Below are positions 11,909 through 23,832 of a DNA stretch of 64,000 nucleotides, one piece after another. Origin of the DNA: Maratus speciosus. Its lineage: Eukaryota > Arthropoda > Arachnida > Araneae > Salticidae. A program made the position numbers and the translations under genes. The notes under the pieces are model-generated. The model did not search any database. It saw only the letters and a program-made list of their open reading frames with translations, and was not told the origin of the DNA. The stretch spans positions 594,591,581 to 594,655,580 of the forward strand of contig OZ010789.1 of assembly GCA_963932465.1 (NCBI GenBank), given 5' to 3'. Each line of letters starts with the position of its first letter. The stretch's first letter is position 1.

Positions 11909-13949
11909 GTTATTTTAGAAGCATGTAGTAGATTCTACTGTATGCTTATATTTTTATAATGAAGATTGTAATTTTATGGATGCTTTGGTAATGCCTGCAA
12001 GTTTTAATTAATAAGTCTGGTTTATTATTATGATTTTCTTATGGTTTATGAATAATTAGAATATGGTTTGATTAATATAATTTATCAGATAAATTTTCTT
12101 TGCTCATTGAATTATTAAAATATGGTTTGGTTAATTTGCTGCCAAGAAATAGCGAATTTTGAAGTATATTTAGGAGATGTTATCAGTTTGAGTAGGTGGT
12201 TAAAATTTTAACGCTTTACTGTTTACACAAAGGAGAGTGGTCAATTATGCGTATTTTTAATTTGATAGTTATATGAATACACTTCTTAAATGAAAAAGAG
12301 ATTGTGGTATTTTTAAATTTTACTGACCAACTTTTTTTTTTGAACGATTTCGTAAAACGCAGGAAATTTAATCTTTTCGAATTAAACCGTAACGTACAAT
12401 CAGGAAAAAAAATATATATTTAATAATAATAATAAGCATTCTTAAAAACTATAACAGCTAAAAAAAATAGCTATCTATATTTCAGTATTTTCTGAAAAGC
12501 GCTAAAAAGTGCTATTTTTTAAATAAACTGTGACATGAATCATAAACATGCAAATATCTGCTTGCTAAAATTGCAGGATTTGAGGGGTACAGTAGCGCGC
12601 CCCGCTTACAACAGCCAGGGCCCATTTATCCTCTGAAGCTATAGGAAGCAGATTTTAATTTTGAGGCCATATTTCATTTGAGAATAGTTTCCTAAATTCG
12701 ATATACCAGGAAACTCAACAATACTAAAATTATTAACTATTATTCAGATTACTACAAATATGATATTATTGTATTTTCTCCATTTTGATTGTTTGGACGA
12801 TAATACTACCTTATAAATTGACGAATTTGCTTAGTTTTACAAATTGATAAATTGTGATCATGCGGTTGAAACTGATCTATTATATGAAAAAATAACTTGT
12901 TATGAAAGATAATTTTATGAAACATTTTCTAATATATATATGAATTAATAATTTGAAAAGAAATTGAAATTTTGAAATAGAATTAATTAAATGTTAAATT
13001 TTTTCCCCCCTGTTTTCTCAATTTCAGCTCCCTTCAAAAATTTCAAAGGGAGGCAGATGCTTCTTGTGCCTATTCGGTTATCAGGACCTGACAACAGCTA
13101 CCGCAGATGTTACCTTAAAATGCATTGAGTCTGGCCGTGAGTGAAAATAAATACGTTCGTCAAATATTTGAGAGTTTACGTTTCGTTGAAATTTGCGTGA
13201 TTTTGATACGAAAGGATTGTTAAAAACGACGAAATATAGATCAAGAATTGCGGAAGCATCAAAAGTGAGTGTTTTATTTCTCAGAGTGCTGCTTGTTTTA
13301 AGGTAATGTATTAAGTAAAAGGGAAAAAAAATATGCTCACAAAATATCCTTCTGCCCTAAACTTAGACATTTAGAAAGTGAAATAATTTGCATTAAAAAA
13401 ATCTGCAAACAAAATCAATAAAGTATATAAAATGGCCTTTCTACTTATTTACCTCAGCTATCCAATTGGAAACAAAATCATGTAAAAATATAGTAATGCA
13501 AACGAAAGAATTATCTCAGGTTTAACATTCAAAATCGCAGCTTTCGGTTCGTTGGAGTAGTCACTTAAAAGCCCAAATTTGATCTGACACATAGGAAAAT
13601 ATATTAGCAAAACGGCTTCGTATCGCCTTAAGCAACACGGAAGGGCAATCCTTATTAGGTTGATCCTTATTATTTTAAAACACAAGTTAAAATTCATATT
13701 ATTTTGTTTGATTTGAGCTTCGTTTGGAGTAACAAAGAAGAGGACGAAACCTGCTAGTACTTTTATATTATTGAATATTATTCAGTGAGATAAAATTAAC
13801 TATTATGGAAAACTCTGGTATGCGTACAAGTTATCGCACAAGTACCGGACAACACGCAGGCAAAAAAAGCCTGACTACTTTCAGGAGCGAGTAGCTGAAT
13901 ACAAAATTATACTGTACAGAAAATAATGCGAGTTAATGATGTACACTTG
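11909..13949. other. AT-rich block with small inverted motifs
   Basis: Two near-duplicate words occur at about 12055-12125 (TTATGAATAATTAGAATATG against TTGAATTATTAAAATATGGT). A GC-richer island lies at 12583-12612. A short hairpin, CTCCCTTCAAAAATTTCAAAGGGAG, lies near 13029-13053. No ORF here is supported; a 79-codon minus frame at 13458-13697 has no recognisable similarity. Confidence 0.4.
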
Positions 13950-14329
13950 TACAGCTCATATTCAAAATATTGGAATAATTACTTTTTTTTCACAAACTGG
14001 AAATATCGTTTGGTAATTTAAAATCTTTTAATGCAAATAAGCAAACGATATTTTTATTAAGAACTTATTGTTGATTAAACTTGTTTATTATCTTAAAATT
14101 AATATCATTTCTGAAAAGATTAATTGAAAAAAATTATTTTGAAAAGTCAAAATATTAGAATATTTATTCAAGTGGTTCAAAATATTAGACTATTTCGCAT
14201 TAATTCTCCTTTAATTATCACCAATTCATAAATTGTGGCATCATTGATTAAGTTCAGACGATTTTATTTAAAATCGGTGTACTTTTTACAGTTTGTTTGC
14301 TTTTTCGTCTTAAAATTGTTCGTGTGGGT

Positions 14330-14790
14330 GATATTCCTGAATCTATTAAACTTCGTATGGTTGATTTGTATCGGCACTGTAAAAATCAATGTTATACAGG
14401 GAATTATTTACATTGTTCGCAATCAAGCGTTAGTAAAATACTAACACAATATTAAAAAAATGGAAAATTTCAGAATAATCTCCGAAATGGCGGCCGAAAA
14501 CCATACGCATCTGCTAGAGCTGACAGGAAACTGAAGCGTATAGTTAAGAAAAACCGTTTTAAAAGTGTGCAAATCTTGCACCAAAAATGGAAAGAAGAAA
14601 GATTTGAAGTTTCTACATCCAGAACATTAAGATGTCTCCATAAATTTAAGTTTGAATATCGTATACCGAAAACAAAATCTCTCATGACTGCAAAATAAAA
14701 ACGTATAAGATTCAGCTGGTGTAAATCAAGACGTTTATGGAGCAAAGAAGATTGGAAAAATATATTATTTAGTGATGAAAGTATGTTTTG
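14330..14790 (+). pseudogene. Tc1 transposase N-terminal half, left arm
   Basis: Plus-strand translation (after losing the start codon) reads GDIPESIKLRMVDLYRHC and CSQSSVSKILTQY, then a stop, the HTH DNA-binding region. It goes on with RKLKRIVKKNRFKSVQILHQ and WKEERFEVSTSRTLRCLHKF, then NILFSDES, the block with the first catalytic Asp. The frame then runs into the palindrome centre, so the remaining DDE residues are absent. In-frame stops follow TQY and TAK. Encodes no enzyme. Confidence 0.8.
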
Positions 14791-14796
14791 TATCTA

Positions 14797-15290
14797 TACA
14801 ACATAATTTCATCACTAACTAATATGTTTTTCCAATTTTCTTCGCTCCATAAACGTCTTGATTCCCACCATTTCAATCTTATACGCTTTTGTTTTGCAGT
14901 CATGAGAGGTTTTGTTTTCGGTACACGAGATTCAAACTTAAATTTATGGAGACGTCTTAACGTTCTCGATGTAGAAATTTCAACTCATTCTTCTTTCCAT
15001 TTTCGGTGCAAGAATCACACACTTTTAAAACGGTTTTTCATAACTATACGCTTCAGTTTCCTGTCATCTCTAGTAGATGGTTTTAGTTTTCGGCAGCCAT
15101 TTCGGCGATTATTTTGAAATTTTCCATTTTTTAAATATTGTGTTAGTATTTTATTAACGCTTGATTGCGAACAGTGTAACAAATTCTCTATATAACACTG
15201 ATTTTTACCGTGCCCACACAAATCAGCCATCCTAAGTTTAATAGATTCAGGAATATCACTCATATGACCCATTTTAAGACGAAAAAGCAA
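14797..15290 (-). pseudogene. Tc1 transposase N-terminal half, right arm
   Basis: Mirror copy of the left-arm fragment on the opposite strand. It keeps the likely native start region (MGHMSDIPESIKLRMADLCG, beginning 15272) and HTH (CSQSSVNKILTQYLKNGKF) as an uninterrupted 91-codon frame at 15290-15015. After a frame change it continues through the WKEE and TSR..R region to the first-Asp block near 14810. It differs from the left arm at scattered positions, so the palindrome is not brand new. The product would at most be a DNA-binding domain without catalysis. Confidence 0.8.
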
Positions 15291-15595
15291 ACAAACTGCA
15301 AAGAGAATATTGATTTTAAATAAAATTGTTTTAATTCAATCCATGATGCCACCAGTTATGAATTGGTAACAATTAAAGGAGAATTAATGTGAAATATTCT
15401 AATATTTTGAACTACTTTAAAAATATTCTAATATTTTGACTTTTATTTTTATTTTTTTTTTTTGCAATTAATCTTTTGAAAAATGATATTAATTTTAAGA
15501 TAATAAATAATCTTAATCAACAATAAGTTCTTAATAAAAATATCGGTTGCATATTTCCATAAAAAGACATTAAATTTGCCAAACGATATTTTCAG

Positions 15596-15630
<35 letters not shown>

Positions 15631-15661
15631 AATTATTCTAATATTTTTAATATGAGCTGTA

Positions 15662-18353
15662 GATTTAACACAAAAGGTCTTAAAATATAGTTTATATGTT
15701 TATTTTTATAAGATATTCTAATTACAAAATATGTAAAATCGATAGATTTCAGATATATATTGTACGCTTAAGAATATATAATAGAGACTGTATAGTACAT
15801 AAAAAATAGTTATTCGTAAATGGTACTTAAAATATAAAGATTTTTTAAAAGATATAAAATATTTAAAACAAGAAAACTTGTATTGAAACCAAATTGTTAC
15901 TTCTGTAAAAAGTCTACCCGATGCCGATCCCAATTAAAATATTAAGAACAAAAAAATACATCTGTTTTTTTTTTTTTTTTTTTTTTTTTTGCTTCCTTTG
16001 CAGATAGAGTAATGTTATTCAGACTTAACAATCATAATAAATTACTGGTAAAAATTTTCACTGTAAGTTATTGTGCATCATATAGCAATGTTAATTTAAA
16101 AATAGCAGCAACAACAACGACGACAAAACAGTCTACAATCTTAAAAAATACAAAATTTTATTCATATCGTATTTCAAAGTAAAATCCTCAAAATTTAAAA
16201 CTATATATTTTATTGTTTCATCCAGTTAATTTACGATGTTTACATTGGGTTATGATTCATGATCGCCAATATATGTTCTAAATTGTGATATCATAAGAAA
16301 ACATGCATTTATTTTTATGGGCAATATTATACGTCCGAATACAAATTTACAAACATAGTTATAATACCAACAAAAATATCACAGGACATTATTTTTTCCC
16401 TCCTATTTTTTTATGAGCAGCATTTTCCGATTCTAAAATTTCTTGCAATAACAAAACGCCTTTAAAAAAGTCGATAAATCTTTTTTATCGCTAACATCAT
16501 TAAAATATGTTGCTGAATAAGAGTATACACATAAAAATAAATATACTCAGGTGTCATTTTATACATTTTTGCTCCTCTGAGCATTAAATACTCTTATTTA
16601 ATATAGTTTTGTGAGTATTAAATGTTTTATTTGATAACCAATAAATTCAGTTCTAAAATTGTAACTTTATTTATTTAATAAAACACCAAGTTTCATAACA
16701 GTTTAGACATCAAATATAAGAATGCTTATAGAATGTGATGTATTAAAATCACAAAGAGTAACAAACTAATAAAAATAAAAATTATATTTACATTCGGAAT
16801 ATATTTACCATTCTGACAGCCATTTAAATTACGGGCAAAATCCCTAAATACATACAAATTTAATAACTGAAATTTGAAAATAATTAATCAGCATTTGTGT
16901 ACGATACATCTTTATAGACATACCGGAATTTTTCTTTCGTCGCAGAATTATTAACCAAGCTGTGGTGTAAACATATTTTTAATCAAGCGAATTATGTATG
17001 TAATTTTCCTTTCATTTTTTACAGCCCTTACATGATTTAAATAATTTCGAAACGTTTATAAAATGTTAAAATTATATTAGGACTAAATTTAAGACGGCAT
17101 AGTCTTCTGTGTTTTATTTAAAATAAATGTAATTTACTGGTCATAGCAAAATGGACAAGATGACATAAACATGATAATATACCACAGAGTGGTAATTTAG
17201 GCGGAAGAAGTCTATAAGAAAACGTACTTTAATTTTAATCGTTAAATTCCTATTGTGCACATTCAAATAAATAAAGAATATTATAAAAAATCATTTAAAT
17301 ATATAATATTAATATATATAAATATATATATTTAGCGTATAAAAAGTCAGTTTCCTTGGATCTCATTTCTTAATGGTATCAAATTAGAAAATATATCTTA
17401 AAAATACAAGATTATTTTCATACACAGAAATACTAAAACTTTTGAGTTAAAAATATATACATTTAAAAAAAGACTAGTAGAAAACATTTCTTATGCATTT
17501 TAGGATATTTTAAGACATAATAGAATAAAACAGAAAGTTCACTTGTTTTATCTATGAATATTAAATTCAAAAACAAAGAATGAGTCCACCGTAAGTCCAT
17601 AACATATTTGATTTATCCATAAAATTATAGCGTATGAAATAATGTTCTAAAAAAGAAGCCAGATATTTCCGATTAATTTTTTTACTGAATTAAATACACC
17701 TTGTTGTGAGATATTTAGATTTATGATCCTACTACATTGTCTTTTCTGTAAAGTAAAACAGTATCTTTCGATTATCTAAAAAGACCCATTTTTCTTTTAG
17801 AAAACTTTTTTATATAAAGAGACCAATATAAATAATATAAAGCATACTATAGCAATAGAAAATTTACTTATAACTGAGAAAAGAGTTTGCCTTTTCTTTC
17901 CAAAAGATAGCCTTATAAAACATATATTTAATGTCGTTTGCATATGTTTAGCATAAGGAGACGACTAAATAATAATAATATGGATTGGAGTTAGACAATA
18001 TACATTTTAATTAAAATTTCTTAAATTGCAGTTCCATTCATACAAATACGCCACTTCGTTTGAAATGGGAGAGTGAATAATTATTAAGGTAGCTGAAAGT
18101 AGAAGTAGCAGTTCTTTGAATTGAATTTATGTAGAGAAAAATATATTTAACTACCGTTGCATTATTAAATATTAAACTTTCATGCTTCAAACGATGTATT
18201 GTATTTACAAGAATGAAACAGCAAGTAATAATAAAAAAATATTCTCTGACGTTGGCTGAGCGAATTGCAGGTCGAAAGTGCTAAGAAATTTTAAATAAAA
18301 TTTATATTATTTTAACTTGTAACATTTATATTATTATTATTGTGTCGAATTTT
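15662..18353. other. AT-rich block, no genes
   Basis: A T26 run lies at 15965-15990. The rest is about 2.4 kb of A/T sequence with short TA and ATA runs (for example 17300-17335). I see no repeat of useful length and no ORF with recognisable content. Confidence 0.4.
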
Positions 18354-18690
18354 AAGTAAAACAGTGAGCTTTTTGAAGTTCATTTTGCGCATTTTTGATT
18401 GTATATTAAGGGGGAATATTGCATTTCGTCTTATGAGTAAGGTATATTTTCATTTTATATTTTAATGACAATATGTTTAGAAAGAATTAAAAAAATTCTG
18501 TGTATAATTTTAATTTCTCAGCAATTCTGTGTATAAGTAAAACAGTGAGACTTTTGAAGTTCATATTGTGTGTTTGTGATTGTATTAAGGTGAAATATTG
18601 CAATTCGTCTAATGATAAGGTACGTTTTCATTTTATTTTTCAATGAAAATATGTATAGAAAGAATAAAAAAATGGTGTATATAATTATTT
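18354..18690. repeat. 181-bp direct duplication
   Basis: Copy 1 starts at 18354 and copy 2 at 18535, both with AAGTAAAACAGTGAG. Both contain GAAGTTCAT, GATTGTAT, AATATTGCA and ATTCGTCT words in the same order and end in an ATAGAAAGAAT-like tail. The copies are diverged. The frames over them (18518-18796 and 18612-18812) are not coding candidates. Confidence 0.75.
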
Positions 18691-19180
18691 TTACGATTTT
18701 ACTTATCTCTGAATATTTAACACAAACTGCTGACTTGATTATATTGGTATTTATTATTTTAAAAATATGCTTTATACACACTAGAAAATTAATCACACAT
18801 CAAAAATTATAGATTTTCATATCATAAGGTGAATGAAGCATAAGTATTGTCATCGATTTAACGGAAGTAGTTCAAAATATTCTGAAGAATATTTTAATCA
18901 GGGAGCATGTCAACTATATCTATGATAAAAACAAATCGCGATAAGAAGAAAAAGTAAGGTTTTTCAAGCATTGTTCAACTTTCAGTATTGAAGTGTCATC
19001 AGATGGTCCAAAAGTGTAGCTCTCAGTTGGAAACATATCTTGTAATTTTATCTCGCCTTTTCATAAATATTGACGACGCCATTACTATAAGATACACATA
19101 ATAATTTACACGCATATTGTAAAATTTCCAATTTTGTCATTTTTTATCAATACCCATTCCACCAACAGGGTGAGGTATTG
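18691..19180. other. AT-rich block before the mariner relic
   Basis: Nothing recognised except the GC-richer start of the mariner copy from about 19160. Confidence 0.4.
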
Positions 19181-19790
19181 AGGGTGCAAGCTAACGAAGC
19201 GCAGGCGTGTCAGTTGCCTACGTGACATTGGAGTGAGTAGATCGCTAGAGTGTTAAGTGCGTGTCACTGACCCCCATCGGAAACTGGTTGAGTCGCTTGC
19301 ACAGCGATCCCATTTTCTTGATAAAGTGGTTACTGGTGATGAGACTTGGGTCTACCAGTACGATCCTGAAAGGAAATGTCAAAGTCCGGAGTGGCACACC
19401 TCCTTGGATATTTCACCACGACATATGGCGCCGTCTGGCATGTCGCTCGCTGCTGCCGAAGTTTTAGCTAGGTTTAACATGACAATACTGCCACAAATCC
19501 CCTACAGCCTCGACCTCACTCACAGCGACCTTTTTTGTTCCCCAGATAAAGAAAGACCTAAAAGGGTAGCGATTCGACACGATTTCAGTGACCCGGGCAG
19601 CTTCGACGAGGTCCCTTTACAACATTGCAGGGTAAGACTTCCAGGGAGCTATGAACAATGGAAAAAATGCTGGCAGCGGTGTGTTCATGCCAAAGGATCA
19701 TATTTCGAACAATTTTGGTTCGCTGTACAAAAATGTTTAATAAATTTTGTATTCTCAGACCAGTCTTGAAACTTTGTGAACACACTCTGC
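19181..19790 (+). pseudogene. Mariner-like transposase, core deleted
   Basis: A 170-codon frame (19257-19769) reads HFLDKVVTGDETWVYQYDPE, the first-Asp block of mariner-like transposases, followed by SPEWHTSLDISP. It then skips to MSLAAAEVLARFNMTILPQ and IPYSLDLTHSDLF, the third-Asp block, and ends YEQWKKCWQRCVHAKGSYFE, the usual C-terminus. The second-Asp block (normally HDNAP) is represented only by a damaged RHMAPSG, and the stretch before it is deleted. The HTH is not recognisable upstream. The 3' end has TTTGTGAACACACTCTGCAT just after the stop, resembling a mariner TIR. Being open by itself does not make it functional. Confidence 0.75.
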
Positions 19791-20871
19791 ATTAAAATAA
19801 ATTAAACCTATATTAATCCTTTGTACACGATTAGACAAATGGAAATTACTGCTACAAAATTTCAAAAAAAAAATTTATGTGCAGCAAATACAACAATAAA
19901 TATGCTTCTCGTTTAATATAAGGTAATTTATTTTTCTGATGGTAATATATGCTTAAGGTAATATAACAATCTATGATATAAATATACATACAAGGGTTTG
20001 TGATATACAGTGCGCCCAGAGTGATATACAGTTGTTATAGCTGATCAAAAGCAAATTCCTAATCCGTTACTTTCAGAAGGGTAGTTTCAATCGCAAAAAT
20101 ATTTGAAATGTACTTCTTCATAATATGAAAATTATATACATAAAAAATAGGGTTTCTAAGAAGTTCCCAAATCGGAGAATCATTCAAAACAAAATAACAA
20201 AATGGTGTCAGAGTACAGTTTTCAATACAAAACTTGTGAAACTGTAGCAAAAAAAAAAAAAAAAAAAAAAAAACCTACAATCTTCTACTTGAACTATTAT
20301 TTTTCTAAACGTCCGATCTTTTCACAATTCTTGCGGTGAAATCCGAACTCCGATATTTAAATTTGTGTTGTTTATTTATAAAAAAAAAATATATGAAATG
20401 TAAATATTTATATTTTCCGTGTCGATATATTTTAAATAGAAAAAATTCATGCATGATTTATCGTTTAAAAAATTATAAATTTCATTTGTGTATGACGAAC
20501 ATTTATCTAGTTATGATACTTTCAGCCTTTTTTTTTATTATAAAAATTTTATTCGTTATTTCAGAACATTTTCGTCTTACAAAAGTGATTTTTTTCTGTG
20601 TTAAGTAATACAGAAGTGTGTCTAAGTATAACTTATAAAAATCAAGGATAATACAAAAATTTCAATTTTGTATCTAAAATTAATTATCTAAATTGTAATA
20701 TAGAAAATATACTGAAATTAGAAAAGAAACGGAAAAATCATGAATCCAAATAATTTTCTTCCGAAAGTTGTGTAACCAATTATATGTATAAAAAAAAACA
20801 TGGAAATTATAGATATTTTTAGAAACTACAAAAAGGCTATATAAGTAAGCGAAAATAGATTTAATTGAATA
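19791..20871. other. AT-rich block with an A23 run
   Basis: The A run lies at about 20251-20273. A 90-codon plus frame at 20336-20608 is A/T codon noise rich in Ile, Phe and Lys. Nothing else was identified. Confidence 0.4.
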
Positions 20872-21323
20872 TCTATAAATATAAAAGTCGTTCTCTGTGT
20901 GTATGTCCTTTATAAAAATTTTTAATTTTTGACCGATTTGCACGAAACCTGATGTACATACGTTTTAGAACGTGGAAAAGATCACTGTCTACTTAAAAAA
21001 AATATCAGAGCACTATTTATCCATTTTTTCTACCACTTCCATAATTTAACATTATAGAAATATCTCTTTTTTAAATCTTTTTTTTTAATTCAAACGTTTC
21101 TTTCCTGTTGCTAAACCCTAAAAAATAACACAATAATGTGAAAAAAAATAAGGATAACGGGTGTATTTTGTTTCTATTTGCCAAAAAAATTCAGATTTTC
21201 TTGCTATATTTTTGCGTGTTTGATACTGACGTCATTCTAAAAGAAAATTTACATTTTTTTTTGTATATAAAATAAAAACTTTAACTATAAGAGCGGGAAA
21301 ATAACGTAACACCTCAATTTGAA

Positions 21324-21372
<49 letters not shown>

Positions 21373-23831
21373 AAAACATCAATTTTAATACAAACAGTCA
21401 AATTTTAAGAAAACATTTTAAGAAAAAGAAAAAAAAGGCTAGATATGACGTCACATTCTATCAAATCTTTTCAACGCGTAATCAAACTCATTGTAAACAT
21501 ATGACTCCTATATTTTGCTTACTACTTCGATTGTATACTGCAGCCATATCTTATAGCTATACGTTATCGCTAAGTGTTCTATTGGTTTAGATTCAGTGCT
21601 AAGATTTTCTGTGATTTATAGCAAAAAGAGAGCGGTTATTTACATTTTCAAAAAAAAAAAAAAATCTTGACAGATGCCTTGATTTAAAATTTATGGAAAA
21701 TGACATCATTTCATCTAAACATTGTAGATTTAATTTCAATAAAATTTCAAATTTTCCAAATAAAATTTTAGTAACTACTACCTCATTTGGATGTATTTTT
21801 TTTTGCATTTCCCAGCGTATTGTGAAGATATGGTATACTTCTGTTACGCGCGCCAAAGAAAACATGTATTTTAATTTTTAAAGTTAAAAAAATTACCACA
21901 ATGTCCTTAACATCCTTTTTCTGAATTTAAATTTCGCGAGTTCCAAAATTAAAATTAAAAATGTGAGTATTTTCATAAACTTCAAGTTAAGGCTGTTCAT
22001 AAAGTTAAGGCTGTTCTCAAATCCAAAGGAGCTATTTTCTGACATATTTTTTAATTAATTTTTGTTCGGAAACGCATGAAATTGACAGGAGTTCTTATTT
22101 AGAAACTATGTAATCGAAAGATAGTTTCCATTTGTTGGAAAAGGTATAAGATCTTTCAGTTGATTTTTTGAACTGAATTTCGGACGCAACAGTGCAATAA
22201 AGGATAAAAACAGGCCGTCAGGCAACCACAATTGCTCATAACTCGATAAGTAATTTATTTATGAAAAAAAAAGGAAAAACTCATTTCAATTCCAAATCGC
22301 TTTAATAGTCAGGTCTACAAATTTTAAGCCTTTACGATTAATGAGTCAGAAAATGTGTCAGAAAGTTTCGCGTTGTTGAGCAGGGAACTGGAGAAGCACC
22401 TTAAGCATTTGCAGGTTAGTATTTTGTAATCAAGTTGCATGCCAGTTAGTCGCTTAAAAAACAAGTCATTCTATATTGTTTTAAACAAAGGTGCATGCCA
22501 TAATAGGTGTCAGGCACACTCATTAAAATAAGAATACCCCAGCGCACAGCCCCATTACCGAAGATAAACCCGTCAATATACTTAGAGATAAAAATATTTC
22601 TGCATTTTTCATTCAGCTAATAAGACTAATCTTTCATAATTGGGTTCACATGATTGTATAACTTTCCCCTATAATTCTATGACTAAGCAACGGAAAACAA
22701 TATATTACGCACTAAAATCTTCCATAAAAAACTAATAGTGCAAGTCGCGTGGAAATCCGTTCTGAAGAATTCAAGTTATATGCACCCTGAACGAAATTCC
22801 CATTTGAATTTTATATACTTATCAAGTTATTTTGAGTAGTTTGATTTCATATCTGTTAAATTCGTGTTTTATTTTATTTTATTTTGGCGTTTTAATTCCG
22901 TTTGCCAATTTAGTTATTGAATATTATGCGAAGGCAAACAAATTTTGAATTATTTACAATGTTTTTGAACAATTGAGTTAATCTTTTTTATTAGGGTTGC
23001 AAGCATATTTTAAAAAAATATGCATGCTTAAAAATTATTTTAAAACCCACAAAACATTCGTAAATTGAGATAAACATTACAAACAAATATCACTGAAAGT
23101 ACTTTTGTTTCTATAATACGTTGGAACAATCGAATGTACAATGTTTAGACGTTAAACTGCAATAAAAGGGAAATTTGTTGCGTTAGGTTGTTTCCACCGA
23201 AAATATGATACCAGCGCGTTACTCATAGACTTGTCTTTTCTTTATACTGTTGCATTAAGTGTAAACAGGTTCATATTTCGTAATCGGGTTGCACTCAACT
23301 TTAAAAATATCCATGCTTAAAAATTACTTTAAAATCCATTAAAATAAAAAAAAAACTGAGGTACAATTTTCAAACAAATTTCATTTGAGAGAACTTTTTC
23401 CTATTCGACATAGTAAAAAATGAAATTGTGTGATGTTTAAAAGGCACATTTTATGGGTTACGATTTATGGGGCACAATTTATGGGCACTGACATAGTGTT
23501 TTTACTTTATAATGTAGATAATACCATACAAACGAGAATTTCACTAAGTTCTGCGCGATTTGGAGGAATTTCTTTTTTTCGTATTGTCAGGAAAATCACA
23601 TATTTTTCTCTATTACCCGCCAAAGAAAACGTGCATTCTGTTGTTAAAGCTCAGGGATTTTACTATGTTTGCAATACAATAACGATATGGTTTTTTATTT
23701 TCTTTATAACGATTTGTGGATGAGAATGCGCAAATTTCAGTTATTGCGATTGTCGTATTATTTCGTTTTAATTTATTTTACCTGGACGGCTTCTTATAAT
23801 TGACACGGGCGAAACCGGGTAGTTCTGCTAG
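20872..23831 (+). mobile_element. Non-autonomous Helitron, ~2.96 kb
   Basis: The left end is A followed by TCTATAAATATAAAAGTCGT, then TCTCTGTGTGTATGTCC and GACCGATTTGCACGAAACCT, a 5' style common to arthropod Helitrons. The right end has the GC-rich hairpin ACACGG-GCGAAA-CCGGGT (about 23804-23820), a 7-base spacer and CTAG (23828-23831), followed by host T. A|TC...CTAG|T is the diagnostic Helitron layout with no target duplication. There is no Rep or helicase ORF. A T43 run lies at 21326-21368. Two related modules lie in tandem at about 22986-23170 and 23281-23445. Later insertions inside it cannot be excluded. Confidence 0.72.
22986..23445. repeat. Duplicated module inside the Helitron
   Basis: Both copies run GGGTTGCA, a CATGCTTAAAAATTA word, TTTAAAA.CCA, ACAAATWTCA and a diverged ACTTTT.C.TATWCGAC..., spaced about 295 bp apart. 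Shorter relatives of the last part occur at 37095-37190, 47225-47300 and 49150-49240. Confidence 0.6.
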
Positions 23832-23832
23832 T

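Larger units (their letters stand above)
13952..15659. mobile_element. Palindromic head-to-head Tc1-like element
   Basis: The element starts CAGCTCATATTCAAAATATT and ends with the reverse complement, ...TATGAGCTG, and is flanked by TA on both sides (13950-13951, 15660-15661). The right half is an inverted copy of the left. Arms run 13952-14792 and about 14794-15659 and meet with almost no spacer near GTATCTATAC. Each arm has the terminal repeat and three direct copies of a CAAAATATTRGAATA word (left arm about 13962, 14147 and 14176), an IR/DR layout as in Tc1 relatives. Each arm also carries the 5' half of the transposase gene. No 3' half exists anywhere. An A28 run lies at 15601-15628 in the right arm. 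Confidence 0.88.

Noticed and set aside
14470..14745. 91-codon minus-strand frame
   Set aside because: Antisense shadow of the left-arm Tc1 fragment; similar to the 14788-15117 shadow because the arms are inverted copies.
14788..15117. 109-codon plus-strand frame
   Set aside because: Antisense shadow of the right-arm Tc1 transposase fragment.
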